DNA of 64,000 bases from Polyangium sp. 6x1 (GTDB taxonomy: Bacteria; Myxococcota_A; Polyangia; Polyangiales; Polyangiaceae), in NCBI RefSeq assembly GCF_029946515.1, contig NZ_JARZHH010000017.1:1-64000 (forward strand), in the 5' to 3' direction. Positions 33,784 to 42,387 of this stretch are shown here, piece by piece. A program made the translations under genes and the position numbers. The notes under the pieces are model-generated. The model did no database searches, was not told where the DNA came from, and worked only from the letters and a program-made list of their open reading frames with translations. Each line of letters begins with the position of its first letter. Position 1 is the stretch's first letter.

Positions 33784-36219
33784 ATGCGAGCGATCACGTT
33801 GTCGTACGACACCGGTGCGCCCTTCGACGAGCAAGGCAATCCCTTGGGGGAAGCTTCGCCCATCGAGGACACCGGCGATTTCATGCAGATGCTCTCCGGT
33901 CTGTTCGGAGGGGGAGGCGGTGGCGGTGGCGCCCCGAACGCGAGCAGTGGCGGTGGCAGCCTCGGCGAAAGCCTCGGGATGCTGGCCGGTGCTGGCCTCG
34001 GTAGCCTCATCGGTCCGGCGGGAACGGCCATCGGCGCGAGCATCGGGCGCGCCGGTGGGGGATTGATTGAGGGGGCGGTGAAGACCGCGACCGCGCCGCG
34101 GAAGCGCAAGCTCACGAAGCACGAGCGCAAGATACTTGCCGAGGGGCAGGAGAAGACCCGGCGTACCGGAAACCCGGTGTACGCCGATGAAGCAAATTTG
34201 CGGGTTCACCGTCCCGCGGACTACCGGCGCAGGCGCGCCGCGGGAACGCTGCCCTCGCAACGCATGGCCGAGGAGCAGCGTCCGCCCACGCAGCCGCCTC
34301 CGGCGCAGTCGAAGACGCCACGAATTCGATTCGATTTCTCTGGAGCGGCGCACGAGCCGTCGGAGGAGCAGCGCGTTTTCGCGCCCGAATACTACGAGCG
34401 GCCGCACGAGGATCGATATGACGACACCGCAGCGGTGGATACCCGACCGCGACCGCTGCGGCACACATCGATCGCGCCCTTGAGCCCTGCATACATGGAA
34501 TCGCTGATGCGCGATGTACCCGCCGTGAAGAACATCGACCCGCGCCTTTTGCGGCTCGCCTCCGGTAACGTCAGCGTGGCGAGGGACGTCTCCGGGGTCG
34601 ACCCGACGACGGGCACGTACCACGCCGTGCCTGGCGAGACGCCGCACGGCATCACCAAGAAGCTCACGGGGCAGGTGGAGCGCGTGCAAGAACTGCTCGC
34701 CGCCAATCCGGGTAAAGCCGATTCGTCGCCCGTGTGGAACATCCCGCCCGGGTGGCTCCTCTACGAGCGCGAGACGGGCGCCCTCTCGACGACGCGCAAG
34801 TACGTCGTGCAGAGCGGCGACAGCCCTTTCGCCATCGCCAAGAAGCTCGGGGCGAGTGACCGATCGTGGTGGGCCGAGCTCCGCGCTGCGAACCCGCACA
34901 AGTCCGTAAAAAACGGAAACTGGACGTCGCTGCACGCCGGCGAGGAGATCGGCATTCCCGACGCGTGGCCGCAGCACGCTCTCGCCGTGCCCGTCAATCC
35001 CGCCGCGCCTGCTCCTGCCCCGTCGGGGATTCCCTCGGGCGCGCCGCCGAGCACACCGACGCAGTCGCAGACCCCTTCGGGCCTACCTGGTCCCGGGCAG
35101 AATGCGACGCTCGATCCCGGATTGCTCCTCCAGGTGCAATTCATGCTTGCCCGGTGGGCGGCCCGTAACCCTGGGGCTTGCAACCCCGCGGATTTCGGAA
35201 GGACGAACTACGACTTTACCGGCACGACGACGCCGCGGACCTCGCTGGCCATTCAATCGTTCCAGCTTTGGTGGAACCGCGAACGGCCGACGCGAATGCT
35301 TCGCATGGACGGGAGCCTCGACCAGCCCACACAGGACGCGCTGCGGGAGGTGGAGCAGGTCTACACGACGCCGCCGCTGCTGCCGCAGATTTACGTCCCG
35401 GGCTCGACGTCGCAGTATGGCACGCCGCTCCCGTCGAGCCAGCAGCAGCAGCCCGCACCGACCCCGCAACCGACGCCAAACCCCCAGCCGGTGCCCACCT
35501 CGACGCTCGAGCAGCCGGTGCCCGGTACCACGATTCCCCCGGGCATGCAGATCCCGCCGGGATGGCCCTATGGCTGGCCGTGGGGTTGGCCGTGGCTGAA
35601 CAATCAGCAGCAACAGCCGCAGCAGCAACAACCGCAGCCCGTACCGCAGCCGCAGCCCCAGCAGCAACCGGTCCCGCAGCAGACCTCACAGCAGCCGCCC
35701 ATTCCGCAGCAGCAGCAACCGGTCCCGCAGCAGAGCTCGCAACAGCAGCAACCCGTTCCACAGCAGCAGCAAGTCCCGCAGCAGCAGCCCATGCCTTTCC
35801 CATTCCCCCCGTTCGGGCAATGGCCGCAGATTCCAGGGTTCCCGGCGATCGCGGCTCCCCAGATGAACATGCCAGCGCCGTCCCCTGCCCCCAGTGTGAT
35901 GGGAACGGCCCAGCCTGATTCGTGGCCACTGGATCCGCACATGCCCGAGGATTGGAAGAACACCGCGCGAAATCTGCTTCTGTCGATGGACCCAAACCTG
36001 CTGGAGCAGGCAGCCATCATCTATGAACAACGCGGCTGCCCGGTGACCGCGAACTCGCTGCGTATGCGTGCAACCTTGCTCCGGGCAGCGAATCCCGGCC
36101 CGGAATACGAATACCCCGTCATCGACACCACTCCCGACACGAGCACCAGCAGTTCGTCGAGCAGCCCGAGCCTGCTGCCCGTGCTCGCGTTGATCGGCGC
36201 TGGAATCGCGTTCTCCTGA
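33784..36219 (+). CDS. LysM/peptidoglycan-binding protein with Gln/Pro-rich stalk
   Basis: An 811-aa protein. ATG 33784 is chosen because GAGAGG precedes it, while an upstream ATG (33742) lies inside the ATPase gene. A poly-Gly run (about 41-48) and a glycine-zipper segment (about 58-92) come first, then a basic stretch and two LysM-like domains (about 278-330 and 338-396, the second with YVVQSGDSPFAIAKKLG). A PG_binding_1-like helical domain follows (about 449-529), then a Gln/Pro stalk (about 549-675). A C-terminal TM helix (about 794-811) closes the protein. Modular wall binding plus membrane segments suggests a wall-penetrating or spike component. Confidence 0.82.
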   Translation: MRAITLSYDTGAPFDEQGNPLGEASPIEDTGDFMQMLSGLFGGGGGGGGAPNASSGGGSLGESLGMLAGAGLGSLIGPAGTAIGASIGRAGGGLIEGAVKTATAPRKRKLTKHERKILAEGQEKTRRTGNPVYADEANLRVHRPADYRRRRAAGTLPSQRMAEEQRPPTQPPPAQSKTPRIRFDFSGAAHEPSEEQRVFAPEYYERPHEDRYDDTAAVDTRPRPLRHTSIAPLSPAYMESLMRDVPAVKNIDPRLLRLASGNVSVARDVSGVDPTTGTYHAVPGETPHGITKKLTGQVERVQELLAANPGKADSSPVWNIPPGWLLYERETGALSTTRKYVVQSGDSPFAIAKKLGASDRSWWAELRAANPHKSVKNGNWTSLHAGEEIGIPDAWPQHALAVPVNPAAPAPAPSGIPSGAPPSTPTQSQTPSGLPGPGQNATLDPGLLLQVQFMLARWAARNPGACNPADFGRTNYDFTGTTTPRTSLAIQSFQLWWNRERPTRMLRMDGSLDQPTQDALREVEQVYTTPPLLPQIYVPGSTSQYGTPLPSSQQQQPAPTPQPTPNPQPVPTSTLEQPVPGTTIPPGMQIPPGWPYGWPWGWPWLNNQQQQPQQQQPQPVPQPQPQQQPVPQQTSQQPPIPQQQQPVPQQSSQQQQPVPQQQQVPQQQPMPFPFPPFGQWPQIPGFPAIAAPQMNMPAPSPAPSVMGTAQPDSWPLDPHMPEDWKNTARNLLLSMDPNLLEQAAIIYEQRGCPVTANSLRMRATLLRAANPGPEYEYPVIDTTPDTSTSSSSSSPSLLPVLALIGAGIAFS

Positions 36220-36239
36220 ATGGAAGGGGCCGGCCGGAT

Positions 36240-37073
36240 ATGTTCTCGTTTTTGCCCTTCTGGTGGTGGAACTGGTGGCAAGGGCTCCAGCAGCCTACGC
36301 CCGTGCCGTCGCCGGCTCCCTCCTCCCCCTCAGGTACCTTCCGCTGGATGCATCGGGAGCGGGATCCGGTGACCATCACCGCGGCTGCTCTCGCGACCGC
36401 GAAGAATGGGATCTGGCTCAAGCTCGACGCGCGGACGCTCGCTCGACAGTTTCGAGCATTCGTCTTGCTGTCGCTTCAGACTGCGCCGCTTTCACATACG
36501 CCCGTCCCGCTTGGTGAGCTCGGGCCGCATCTATACAGCACGCAGGAACGCAACGCCGCTGGCTCCGCCATCGCTCGGACGCTCGTGCTGCTCGCGCCTC
36601 CGAAGATCCGGCCAACCGCGGACGTGATTACGGAGGAGGACGCACCGACGCAGATGGCTTTCGAGACGGGAGCCGCACCGGTTCTGATCGTCCTGTTGGT
36701 ATCGGCGTGCGCGCTCGCCGCGGCCTATCTCGGGAGTGTCATCGCGGAGGCCGTCTACGGCGTCCGGTTCGACGACGAGATCACGAAGCGGATGCTCTCG
36801 ACGCAGGCGAAGGCCGTCGAGGTCCTTGCGCTGCACGTGGAGCGCGAGCGGATCGCGGGGCACGAGCTCCCCTTCGACGACAACGAGCGCGCTGTGCTCC
36901 TCGAACTTGAACGCATCCAGCGCGAGCTCGCCACGGCGCAGCGGCGCCCGCTGCCTACTCCGTTCGACGGGGCTACCGAATTCGTGCGCGCGGCGACGTC
37001 GTCCCTCCTCCCCATGGCTTTAATCGCCCTCGTGGCATTCCTCATCCTCAGTCCATCGAATCGGAGGTCATGA
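36240..37073 (+). CDS. Membrane protein, two TM segments
   Basis: A 277-aa protein of unknown family. The N-terminus is Trp-rich (FWWWNWWQ), followed by a Pro-rich patch. A first TM helix lies at about residues 143-170, a charged helical region at about 175-235, and a second TM helix at about 252-272. GGAAGGGG precedes the ATG. It is placed between the LysM protein and another membrane protein; it may sit in a virion membrane or the host membrane (inference). Confidence 0.75.
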   Translation: MFSFLPFWWWNWWQGLQQPTPVPSPAPSSPSGTFRWMHRERDPVTITAAALATAKNGIWLKLDARTLARQFRAFVLLSLQTAPLSHTPVPLGELGPHLYSTQERNAAGSAIARTLVLLAPPKIRPTADVITEEDAPTQMAFETGAAPVLIVLLVSACALAAAYLGSVIAEAVYGVRFDDEITKRMLSTQAKAVEVLALHVERERIAGHELPFDDNERAVLLELERIQRELATAQRRPLPTPFDGATEFVRAATSSLLPMALIALVAFLILSPSNRRS

Positions 37074-37077
37074 ACCC

Positions 37078-37608
37078 ATGGCAGAACGAAAAGAAAACGT
37101 GCGTGTGAGCCGCAAGTGGGTAGCGGTTCCTCGCGCACAGATCGTCCGCCGCAAGGGACGGCGACGCCACATGGCGCGCGACGTCGGCAAGGGCGTGCTC
37201 TACGTCGCGGGCGCTGGTGCGGTCGTCGCCCTGCTCGCGAACCTCGACGACCTGAAGAACAGCAAGGAGGTCAAGGACAAGTGGTGGCTCTTGCCGCTCG
37301 GGATCCTGACGATCGGCTACCTCCTGCGCAAGCGCGGCAATGCATACGCGAATACCGTGCTCGCGGTCGGGGGCGCCATGTTCGCGCTCGCGTACGCTGC
37401 GCAGTCGAAGCAGGCGCAGGCCCAACAGCCCGCGCAGCCGAAGCAGGTGGCCCCGAAGCAGAGGGAGGCCGGTGCGCCCTTCACGCTCATCCCGGGGCCG
37501 CAGGGATTCGCCTGGGTGCAGATGCCCGACGGCCAGTTCTTGCGCGTGCCGCTCAACCGGACGCAGGTCCCGCCTCGTGTGGCCGAGTCTTTCGCGGCGG
37601 CCGGGTGA
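37078..37608 (+). CDS. Membrane protein, about three TM segments
   Basis: A 176-aa protein with a very basic N-terminus (RKWVAVPRAQIVRRKGRRRH) and hydrophobic segments at about 37-58, 71-86 and 93-110. A Gln/Ala/Pro linker and a short C-terminal domain ending VPPRVAESFAAAG follow. No family is recognised. It starts 4 bp after the previous stop. The basic N-terminus could contact DNA, as in small membrane proteins of tailless phages (inference). Confidence 0.75.
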   Translation: MAERKENVRVSRKWVAVPRAQIVRRKGRRRHMARDVGKGVLYVAGAGAVVALLANLDDLKNSKEVKDKWWLLPLGILTIGYLLRKRGNAYANTVLAVGGAMFALAYAAQSKQAQAQQPAQPKQVAPKQREAGAPFTLIPGPQGFAWVQMPDGQFLRVPLNRTQVPPRVAESFAAAG

Positions 37609-37641
37609 CAACAACGACAAATCGAACGGAGGATTTCGACG

Positions 37642-38838
37642 ATGACGACCAATGGTATGGACCTCGCCAAGCAACAGGTCCTCGACATTCTCTCGCGCAC
37701 GGACGCAGAGGGCGAGACGGCGGCGCCCATCGACGAGCCGGACTACGACGACACGGCGGGCCCCGACGACGAGGACGACGTCGCGGGCGTCGAACTCGAA
37801 GCCGAGGACGGCGACACCGGTGACATCCGGGCGTTGCAACGACGCGGGCGCCACTCGATCACGCTCGAGGAAGCTCGTGCCCTCCAGGCCCGCGCCCGCG
37901 TCCGCGGCCAGGCCGCTGGCAAACGTCGCGCCCAGGTGAAGGCGAAGAAGACGGGGCGCGTGCAATTCCCGCCCAACATGGTCCGGCCCGGCAAGGGGGC
38001 TAAAGACCTCGTGGAGAAGTGGCACCGCAAGGGCGAGCCGTTCGTCGTGCGCCAGGACGGCCATTTCTACTCCGTGACCGAGATCCGGTGCGTGTGCGAG
38101 GGGACGGCGAAGAGAGCTTGGCTCCGGATCCGGGCTGGGAAGTATCTGTTCTTCGAGCGCGCGGTCGGGGACGACATGACGTTCCTCGGCACCGTGCCGG
38201 GTCGGATGACGACGAACCTGACGAACCTCCAGCGTCCGTCGAAGAACACCTACAATGAGCAGGACTTCCTGATCCGCTCGATCACCATGCAGGAGGCGGG
38301 GCTTCGCGTCCGGTACGATCCCGCGGAGATCAAGGGCATCCCGGAAATCGGGGCAGCGGAGCCGGTGCTGCTCGGCAACGGGTGGTTGTGGGACGACGCG
38401 GGGGCGTTCTTGCCTACGGAGATCTTCCACGATTTCTCAGGCGAAAACCTCCTTTACCGCGCTCTGCGGCGCTCGGGGGTATTGTTCTTCGCATGGGACA
38501 AACGCGGCGTTGGCGGCAGTGGCACGGCGCGCCAGGTGCTCGTCGACCACCTGCGCAATGTGCCCGACGCGAAGGTGAAGACCCTCGAGCGCACGTCCGG
38601 CGGTGCGCCCGTGTTGCCCGTTCCCGATGGCTACATCTTCACGGACAACCCGGAGCACAGCGAATACGGGGCCTTCACGGCGATGATCGAACTTCAGGAC
38701 GACGTCGTGTTCCCGATCAAGCCGATCGATCTCGGGTCGGGCTCGCCGATGAAGCCGGTCGAGATCGGTCTTTACGTGCAGCTCTCGCTCAACGGCGTGA
38801 GTTTCCAGCACGAGAAGCGGTTGCAGGGATCGACGTGA
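37642..38838 (+). CDS. Candidate major capsid protein (398 aa)
   Basis: A 398-aa soluble, beta-rich protein with an acidic N-terminal tail (about 25-60), a basic linker (about 75-110), then a C-terminal two-thirds of alternating strands. The stretch TTNLTNLQRPSK...FLIRSITM resembles the start pattern often seen in double jelly-roll capsid proteins (asparagine turn, strand with FxIxxI). Length, single copy and position before a small beta-rich protein fit a major capsid protein, but no decisive motif exists and this is inference. GGAGG lies about 11 nt before the ATG. Confidence 0.6.
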   Translation: MTTNGMDLAKQQVLDILSRTDAEGETAAPIDEPDYDDTAGPDDEDDVAGVELEAEDGDTGDIRALQRRGRHSITLEEARALQARARVRGQAAGKRRAQVKAKKTGRVQFPPNMVRPGKGAKDLVEKWHRKGEPFVVRQDGHFYSVTEIRCVCEGTAKRAWLRIRAGKYLFFERAVGDDMTFLGTVPGRMTTNLTNLQRPSKNTYNEQDFLIRSITMQEAGLRVRYDPAEIKGIPEIGAAEPVLLGNGWLWDDAGAFLPTEIFHDFSGENLLYRALRRSGVLFFAWDKRGVGGSGTARQVLVDHLRNVPDAKVKTLERTSGGAPVLPVPDGYIFTDNPEHSEYGAFTAMIELQDDVVFPIKPIDLGSGSPMKPVEIGLYVQLSLNGVSFQHEKRLQGST

Positions 38839-38848
38839 GGAGGACGTG

Positions 38849-39253
38849 ATGGTGAGCGTGACCGAGATAGACAGTGAAAAGGAGCGGAACGTCGTCGAGA
38901 CGGACCCAGCGCTGGAGCCGTCGAATCATTGCGTGGTCATCATGGAGCAATTGCCCCTGACCTACCACGAACCTGCTCCGACGTGGCGCGTGTCGGTCGC
39001 GCTCACCATTCGCGATGCGGGCGTGTTTGGCAAGTTGTCGATACAGGCCGACTTGCCGACCGTGATCATTGGGCCGCTGCTCCTCAAGCGGCAGATCGTG
39101 GCGGTCGCGCGGTATCCAGGACGCGTGGCGTCGTGGTCGTTCCGGTTCGAAAGCGATGCCGGGCGGGCCAAGGCGCTCGTCTGGCTGCATCCTGGCGTTT
39201 CCCCGACCGATCAGTGCGGCATCCACGTCGTTCAGCACGCGCGTTTCGGATGA
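38849..39253 (+). CDS. Small beta-rich protein, possible minor capsid protein
   Basis: A 134-aa protein. ATG 38849 (GAGGAGG 6 nt upstream) is preferred to the GTG at 38846. After an acidic N-terminus it is almost entirely beta strands (WRVSVALTIRDAGVFGKLSI, IVAVARYPGRVASWSFRF), with no Cys-rich or catalytic motif. Its size suits a single jelly-roll penton or cement protein (inference). Its stop overlaps the next ATG (ATGA). Confidence 0.65.
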   Translation: MVSVTEIDSEKERNVVETDPALEPSNHCVVIMEQLPLTYHEPAPTWRVSVALTIRDAGVFGKLSIQADLPTVIIGPLLLKRQIVAVARYPGRVASWSFRFESDAGRAKALVWLHPGVSPTDQCGIHVVQHARFG

Positions 39254-40212
39254 ACCCTCGTGAGCTTCGTGCTCTGACTCTTCGCTCCTGGCCGGTCCCG
39301 GCCAGCCGAATTGCTCTCCCGGAGTTGCAAGCCGTGCAGGCGGTCGTGGACGACGCGCCACCGCTTCTCGTGCCGTCCATTCTTCGCGTTCTCTACGCTG
39401 AGCCCGTGACGGCAAGGGCACTGCGATGGGGGGACGTCAACGCGGTGGTCGACGCGTTGCGGTGGCGGCGATGGGCGGGTCGGCCGCCGCCCGACGTACT
39501 GGCGGCGAGGAAGGCAGCGACCGCCGAGCAGCTCCACGAGCCGATCGCGATCCCGGTGGCCATGCGGGACGAGCTCGGCGACTTTCCCGAGGAGATCCTC
39601 ACGAGCGAGGGCCGGCTCCGGTTCGAGGAGGAGTATTTGCCCCGGGTATGTACGGCCGAGCATGGCTCGGCGCACCCCGAGGCGAAGGCGGCGCTCGTCG
39701 TCGCGGCGCGGACGTTCGTGCTGCGGGCGATGCGGGATCATCCGTTGCTGGGGAGGACGACGCCGATCTCCAACAGCACGCGGTTCCAGACGTTCGCGCG
39801 GACTGCGGGGGCCGAGTGCATCGCGGCAGCCGAGAGGACGAGGGGGATCGCGATGCGGTACGGCGGGCGGCTGATCGTGGCGAACTATGTCGCGGGGGCC
39901 TTGTGGAGGGACGACGGGTCGGTGGGGAAGGACCCAACGGAGACCGAGCGGTGGGTTACGTACAACGCAGGGAAGAACGGGGCGGACGTGAAGCCGACGC
40001 GACTCACGTTGTCGACGCATCCGGGGAATCGCGGATGCATGAGCCAGAATGGGTCGGACTGGCTCGCACGGCATGGGTGGGGATATCAAGGAATATTGAG
40101 GTTCTTTTACGGGAAGGATGTCGACATTGGCGCGAGAAACGGTAGCGGGAATAGTGGCGTGCTTTTCGGGCTCGTGGGGTTGGTGATGCTGGGGTTGGCC
40201 CATGATGGCTGA
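39250..40212 (+). CDS. SpoIID/LytB-domain cell-wall enzyme with C-terminal TM
   Basis: A 320-aa protein whose residues about 150-305 match the SpoIID/LytB lytic transglycosylase fold. The matching parts are ALVVAARTFVLRAM, ECIAAAERTRGIAMRYGGR..VANYVAG, and CMSQNGSDWLARHGWGYQGILRFFYGKD split across the usual GVGMSQ..A..G..Y..IL..YY.G motif. The conserved Gly-His before the MSQ motif is not retained. A hydrophobic C-terminal tail (about 303-318) suggests membrane insertion. No signal peptide is visible. Last gene of the module; likely a wall-degrading entry or exit enzyme (inference). Confidence 0.82.
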   Translation: MNPRELRALTLRSWPVPASRIALPELQAVQAVVDDAPPLLVPSILRVLYAEPVTARALRWGDVNAVVDALRWRRWAGRPPPDVLAARKAATAEQLHEPIAIPVAMRDELGDFPEEILTSEGRLRFEEEYLPRVCTAEHGSAHPEAKAALVVAARTFVLRAMRDHPLLGRTTPISNSTRFQTFARTAGAECIAAAERTRGIAMRYGGRLIVANYVAGALWRDDGSVGKDPTETERWVTYNAGKNGADVKPTRLTLSTHPGNRGCMSQNGSDWLARHGWGYQGILRFFYGKDVDIGARNGSGNSGVLFGLVGLVMLGLAHDG

Positions 40213-40244
40213 CTGCTGCTCACATGCGAGTTGTTGACGGCAAC

Positions 40245-40592
40245 CTACCGGGACAGCTTGCCCATCCGTCGCAGGCACTCTTGAAGGCCATCCTGAAGGT
40301 TTCTCCGTGTCGGCAAAGTACTCAAATCGATGCCGAGCGACACGAGCGTCTGCGCGACGTCCGGCTGGACTCCCGTTAGAATGCAAGTGGCGCCTAGTAG
40401 CTTTGCTGCCATTGCCAAATTCAGTAGGTGACCACCGGACGCTGTATCCACCGTATACACGCCCGAAATATCAATGAGCGCGAAGCGTGACTGCTTCTCC
40501 ATGGTAGCCGCGAGCAACGTGTCGGTGAGCTGCTGGGCCCGCATCGAGTCCACGACGCCGAAGACGGGCACGACGAGCACAGAGTCCCATAC
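40245..40592 (-). pseudogene. RsbR-type STAS domain, N-terminus lost
   Basis: The frame encodes a STAS domain (VWDSVLVVPVFGVVDSMRAQ, LIDISGVYTVDTASGGHL, ILTGVQPDVAQTLVSLGIDLS) as in RsbR-family stressosome or anti-anti-sigma proteins. The matching sequence begins only at the VWD strand and meets a stop 20 codons further upstream, so the N-terminal sensor half is absent. The first start codon is a GTG at 40580, inside the domain. It abuts an unrelated WD40 fragment 5 bp away, indicating a recombination scar. Confidence 0.65.
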
Positions 40593-40597
40593 CGATT

Positions 40598-40981
40598 CAG
40601 GTCTTGCGGGGCTCTCAGGGCCCCGTGCGGGGCCTTTCTTTCACGACCGATGGCGGCCTCCTTGCGGCCGGCTGCGGAGACGGCGCGGTAAGGCTCTGGG
40701 AGACACGACGCTGGGAGCTGAAACGGACGCTCGCTGGCCATACGAAGCGGGTCGTCTCCGTGGCCTTCGATCCCCGTGGCGACACGCTTGTCTCGGGTTC
40801 ATCGGACGGCACCCTCCGTGCCTGGAACGTCGTCACGGGCAAGGCGCTGGGCGTGCTGGCAGAGAACGCAGGCGCACTCGAGTGCGTGGCCATGAGCCCG
40901 GACGGGCGATACGCTGCATCGGCGCATTCGGACGGGACGGTCCGCGTTTATCGATGGCCCTTCGACATGACGCCGGGGTAA
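40598..40981 (+). pseudogene. WD40-repeat protein fragment (three C-terminal repeats)
   Basis: Three WD40 repeats are readable: DGGLLAAGCGDGAVRLWE, DTLVSGSSDGTLRAWN, and DGRYAASAHSDGTVRVYR, ending at TAA 40979. Homology starts abruptly at QVLRG, with no credible start codon or upstream part. A beta-propeller needs about seven repeats, so this is a 3' remnant of a larger gene, perhaps a kinase-WD40 fusion as common in this group. Confidence 0.65.
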
Positions 40982-41027
40982 TCGCGGCCGAAGCAGAGCG
41001 TTGGGCGACTCGCGCGAAGGGCGAGGT

Positions 41028-41738
41028 TCAATCCACATAGACACGCGCGAGCCCGAGTCCAGAGCCGCGGGCGGCTCTGACGACGATCTTACCAGGCCAC
41101 TCGACATTCATCGAATGCCGGAAGCACCGCGCGCTTCCCTGGTTCCGAGCTGCGGTCGAACGCCGGTGCGCGAGGACTCCGGCCGGCGAAGTCGGAGACC
41201 ACACCACGAGCTCAAGGTCGAGCACCGTAACCCCGACCCCCGTTCCAACAATTGAGTAACATCTTCCAGGCTCCAGCGGGAGCGGCAGCTCGAACGCTTG
41301 TCCCTGATGGAATTGCGCACCCATGGCTGGGCCCAAGGGGCGCATGCCTGGGGCCTCCACCACGGCAAGCCGATCGAGCCAGGGCTCCGCTTGGGCGGTA
41401 GCGGCTGAGGGGAGAAAGGTCACCACAGAGCTGTGCTGGGGTGCCGTGGACAGGAGCGCCGTGGGCGGGGAGGGCGGGGGCGGGATCGCCGGCGTAGACG
41501 CGGTCGTGGGGGCAGGTGCAGCGACGGGGTACGGATACGGCACGAGGACCGGCTGCACGACCTGCACGGTCGTTGTGTGCGTCTCCTGGTAGTGCGTCTC
41601 CTGGTGGTTGTCGTTGACGGTCGTCGGTTGCGCGGGGCTGTTGAGGCGGAACTCGACGGGCGGGACGCCTGGGATCGGGCCGGTACAGGCGGAGCTAGCG
41701 AGGATGGCGGCGAGCAGGACGGATTGAGCGAGCTTCAT
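41028..41738 (-). CDS. Lipoprotein, unknown function
   Basis: A 236-aa lipoprotein. Start 41738 gives MKLAQSVLLAAILASSAC with Cys18. A His/Thr/Gln-rich patch and a Pro-rich linker (about 40-95) precede a beta-rich C-terminal domain (about 120-236). Upstream at 41924 is a GACT-ATG-AGTC box shared with the neighbouring XRE gene's promoter region. No function is recognised. Confidence 0.72.
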   Translation of the reverse strand: MKLAQSVLLAAILASSACTGPIPGVPPVEFRLNSPAQPTTVNDNHQETHYQETHTTTVQVVQPVLVPYPYPVAAPAPTTASTPAIPPPPSPPTALLSTAPQHSSVVTFLPSAATAQAEPWLDRLAVVEAPGMRPLGPAMGAQFHQGQAFELPLPLEPGRCYSIVGTGVGVTVLDLELVVWSPTSPAGVLAHRRSTAARNQGSARCFRHSMNVEWPGKIVVRAARGSGLGLARVYVD

Positions 41739-41923
41739 GAGGACCCCTTGGGTGCGGCGATGTTGGATCTCCGTGGAGGCCCGAACGTTGCGCATTTGGA
41801 ATACGCGAGATTCTTGCAGACGCGTGAGACCTGTCGCCTCGTGTGCCCACTACGCCCGCAGTATGTAATGGGCGAAATGCATGGTCGCCCGTTCGGAGCC
41901 TCTTATCTGGCTCGCTCGTCGTA

Positions 41924-41934
41924 GACTATGAGTC
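41924..41934. promoter_or_regulatory. GACT-ATG-AGTC box (copy 1)
   Basis: An 11-bp hyphenated palindrome, the same as at 42328. It lies between the leftward lipoprotein gene (start 41738) and the end of the XRE gene. Probable operator of the XRE protein, or part of a promoter. Confidence 0.45.
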
Positions 41935-42028
41935 ACAATTTGCTCGACGACCGGCCCCTCGGCGATTATGGTCCGTCCGTACGAAACACGACGCGTGCCC
42001 AATGGGCACCGCAAGCCGTTGCCGCACC

Positions 42029-42289
42029 TCATGCCTCTTCGTCATCGGGCAAGAGGGTGCTTTCCGCGTCCCGAAACAGGTCGCTCGGGCGGACGTGTAA
42101 TGCCGAAGCGATGCGCCAGATCGACAGCACCGTTGGATTGCGTATGCCTCGTTCGACGCCGCTGATGTAGGTGCGGTCGAGCTCGCAGAGGTCCGCAAGG
42201 GCTTCTTGCGAGACCCCCTGGCGGAGCCGCGCCGCACGCACAGCGGCACCAAAGGCGCCGGTAACCCGTTTTCCTTCGTCGCGCTTCAC
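42029..42289 (-). CDS. XRE-family HTH regulator (86 aa)
   Basis: An 86-aa Cro/C1-type repressor. The HTH (about 12-70) reads AVRAARLRQGVSQEALADLC then DRTYISGVERGIRNPTV. Short acidic C-terminus. It is divergent from an ECF-like sigma factor. A GACT-ATG-AGTC palindrome lies 38 bp upstream of its start and another 90 bp beyond its stop; autoregulation is likely. Confidence 0.88.
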   Translation of the reverse strand: MKRDEGKRVTGAFGAAVRAARLRQGVSQEALADLCELDRTYISGVERGIRNPTVLSIWRIASALHVRPSDLFRDAESTLLPDDEEA

Positions 42290-42327
42290 GTCGTCCAGAG
42301 TCGACGAGTGATGACAGGAAGTCTACG

Positions 42328-42338
42328 GACTATGAGTC
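42328..42338. promoter_or_regulatory. GACT-ATG-AGTC box (copy 2), XRE/sigma divergent region
   Basis: The palindrome sits 38 bp before the XRE start (42289) and 49 bp before the sigma factor start (42388). Two further XRE-type starts in this window have GACT-ATA-AGTC 37 bp upstream (58541, 59611), so the position is conserved. Read leftward it contains TCATAG and may overlap a -10. Confidence 0.5.
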
Positions 42339-42387
42339 ACATTTGTGAGGAGGATGGCCTGCTGCCGGGGCGGAAGCGAGGCCCATC

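Noticed and set aside
40619-40642. Rho-independent terminator (GGCCCC hairpin plus T-rich run)
   Set aside because: It codes for a conserved WD40 segment (QGPVRGLSFT) in the relic, so the hairpin may be coincidental; no gene ends just before it.
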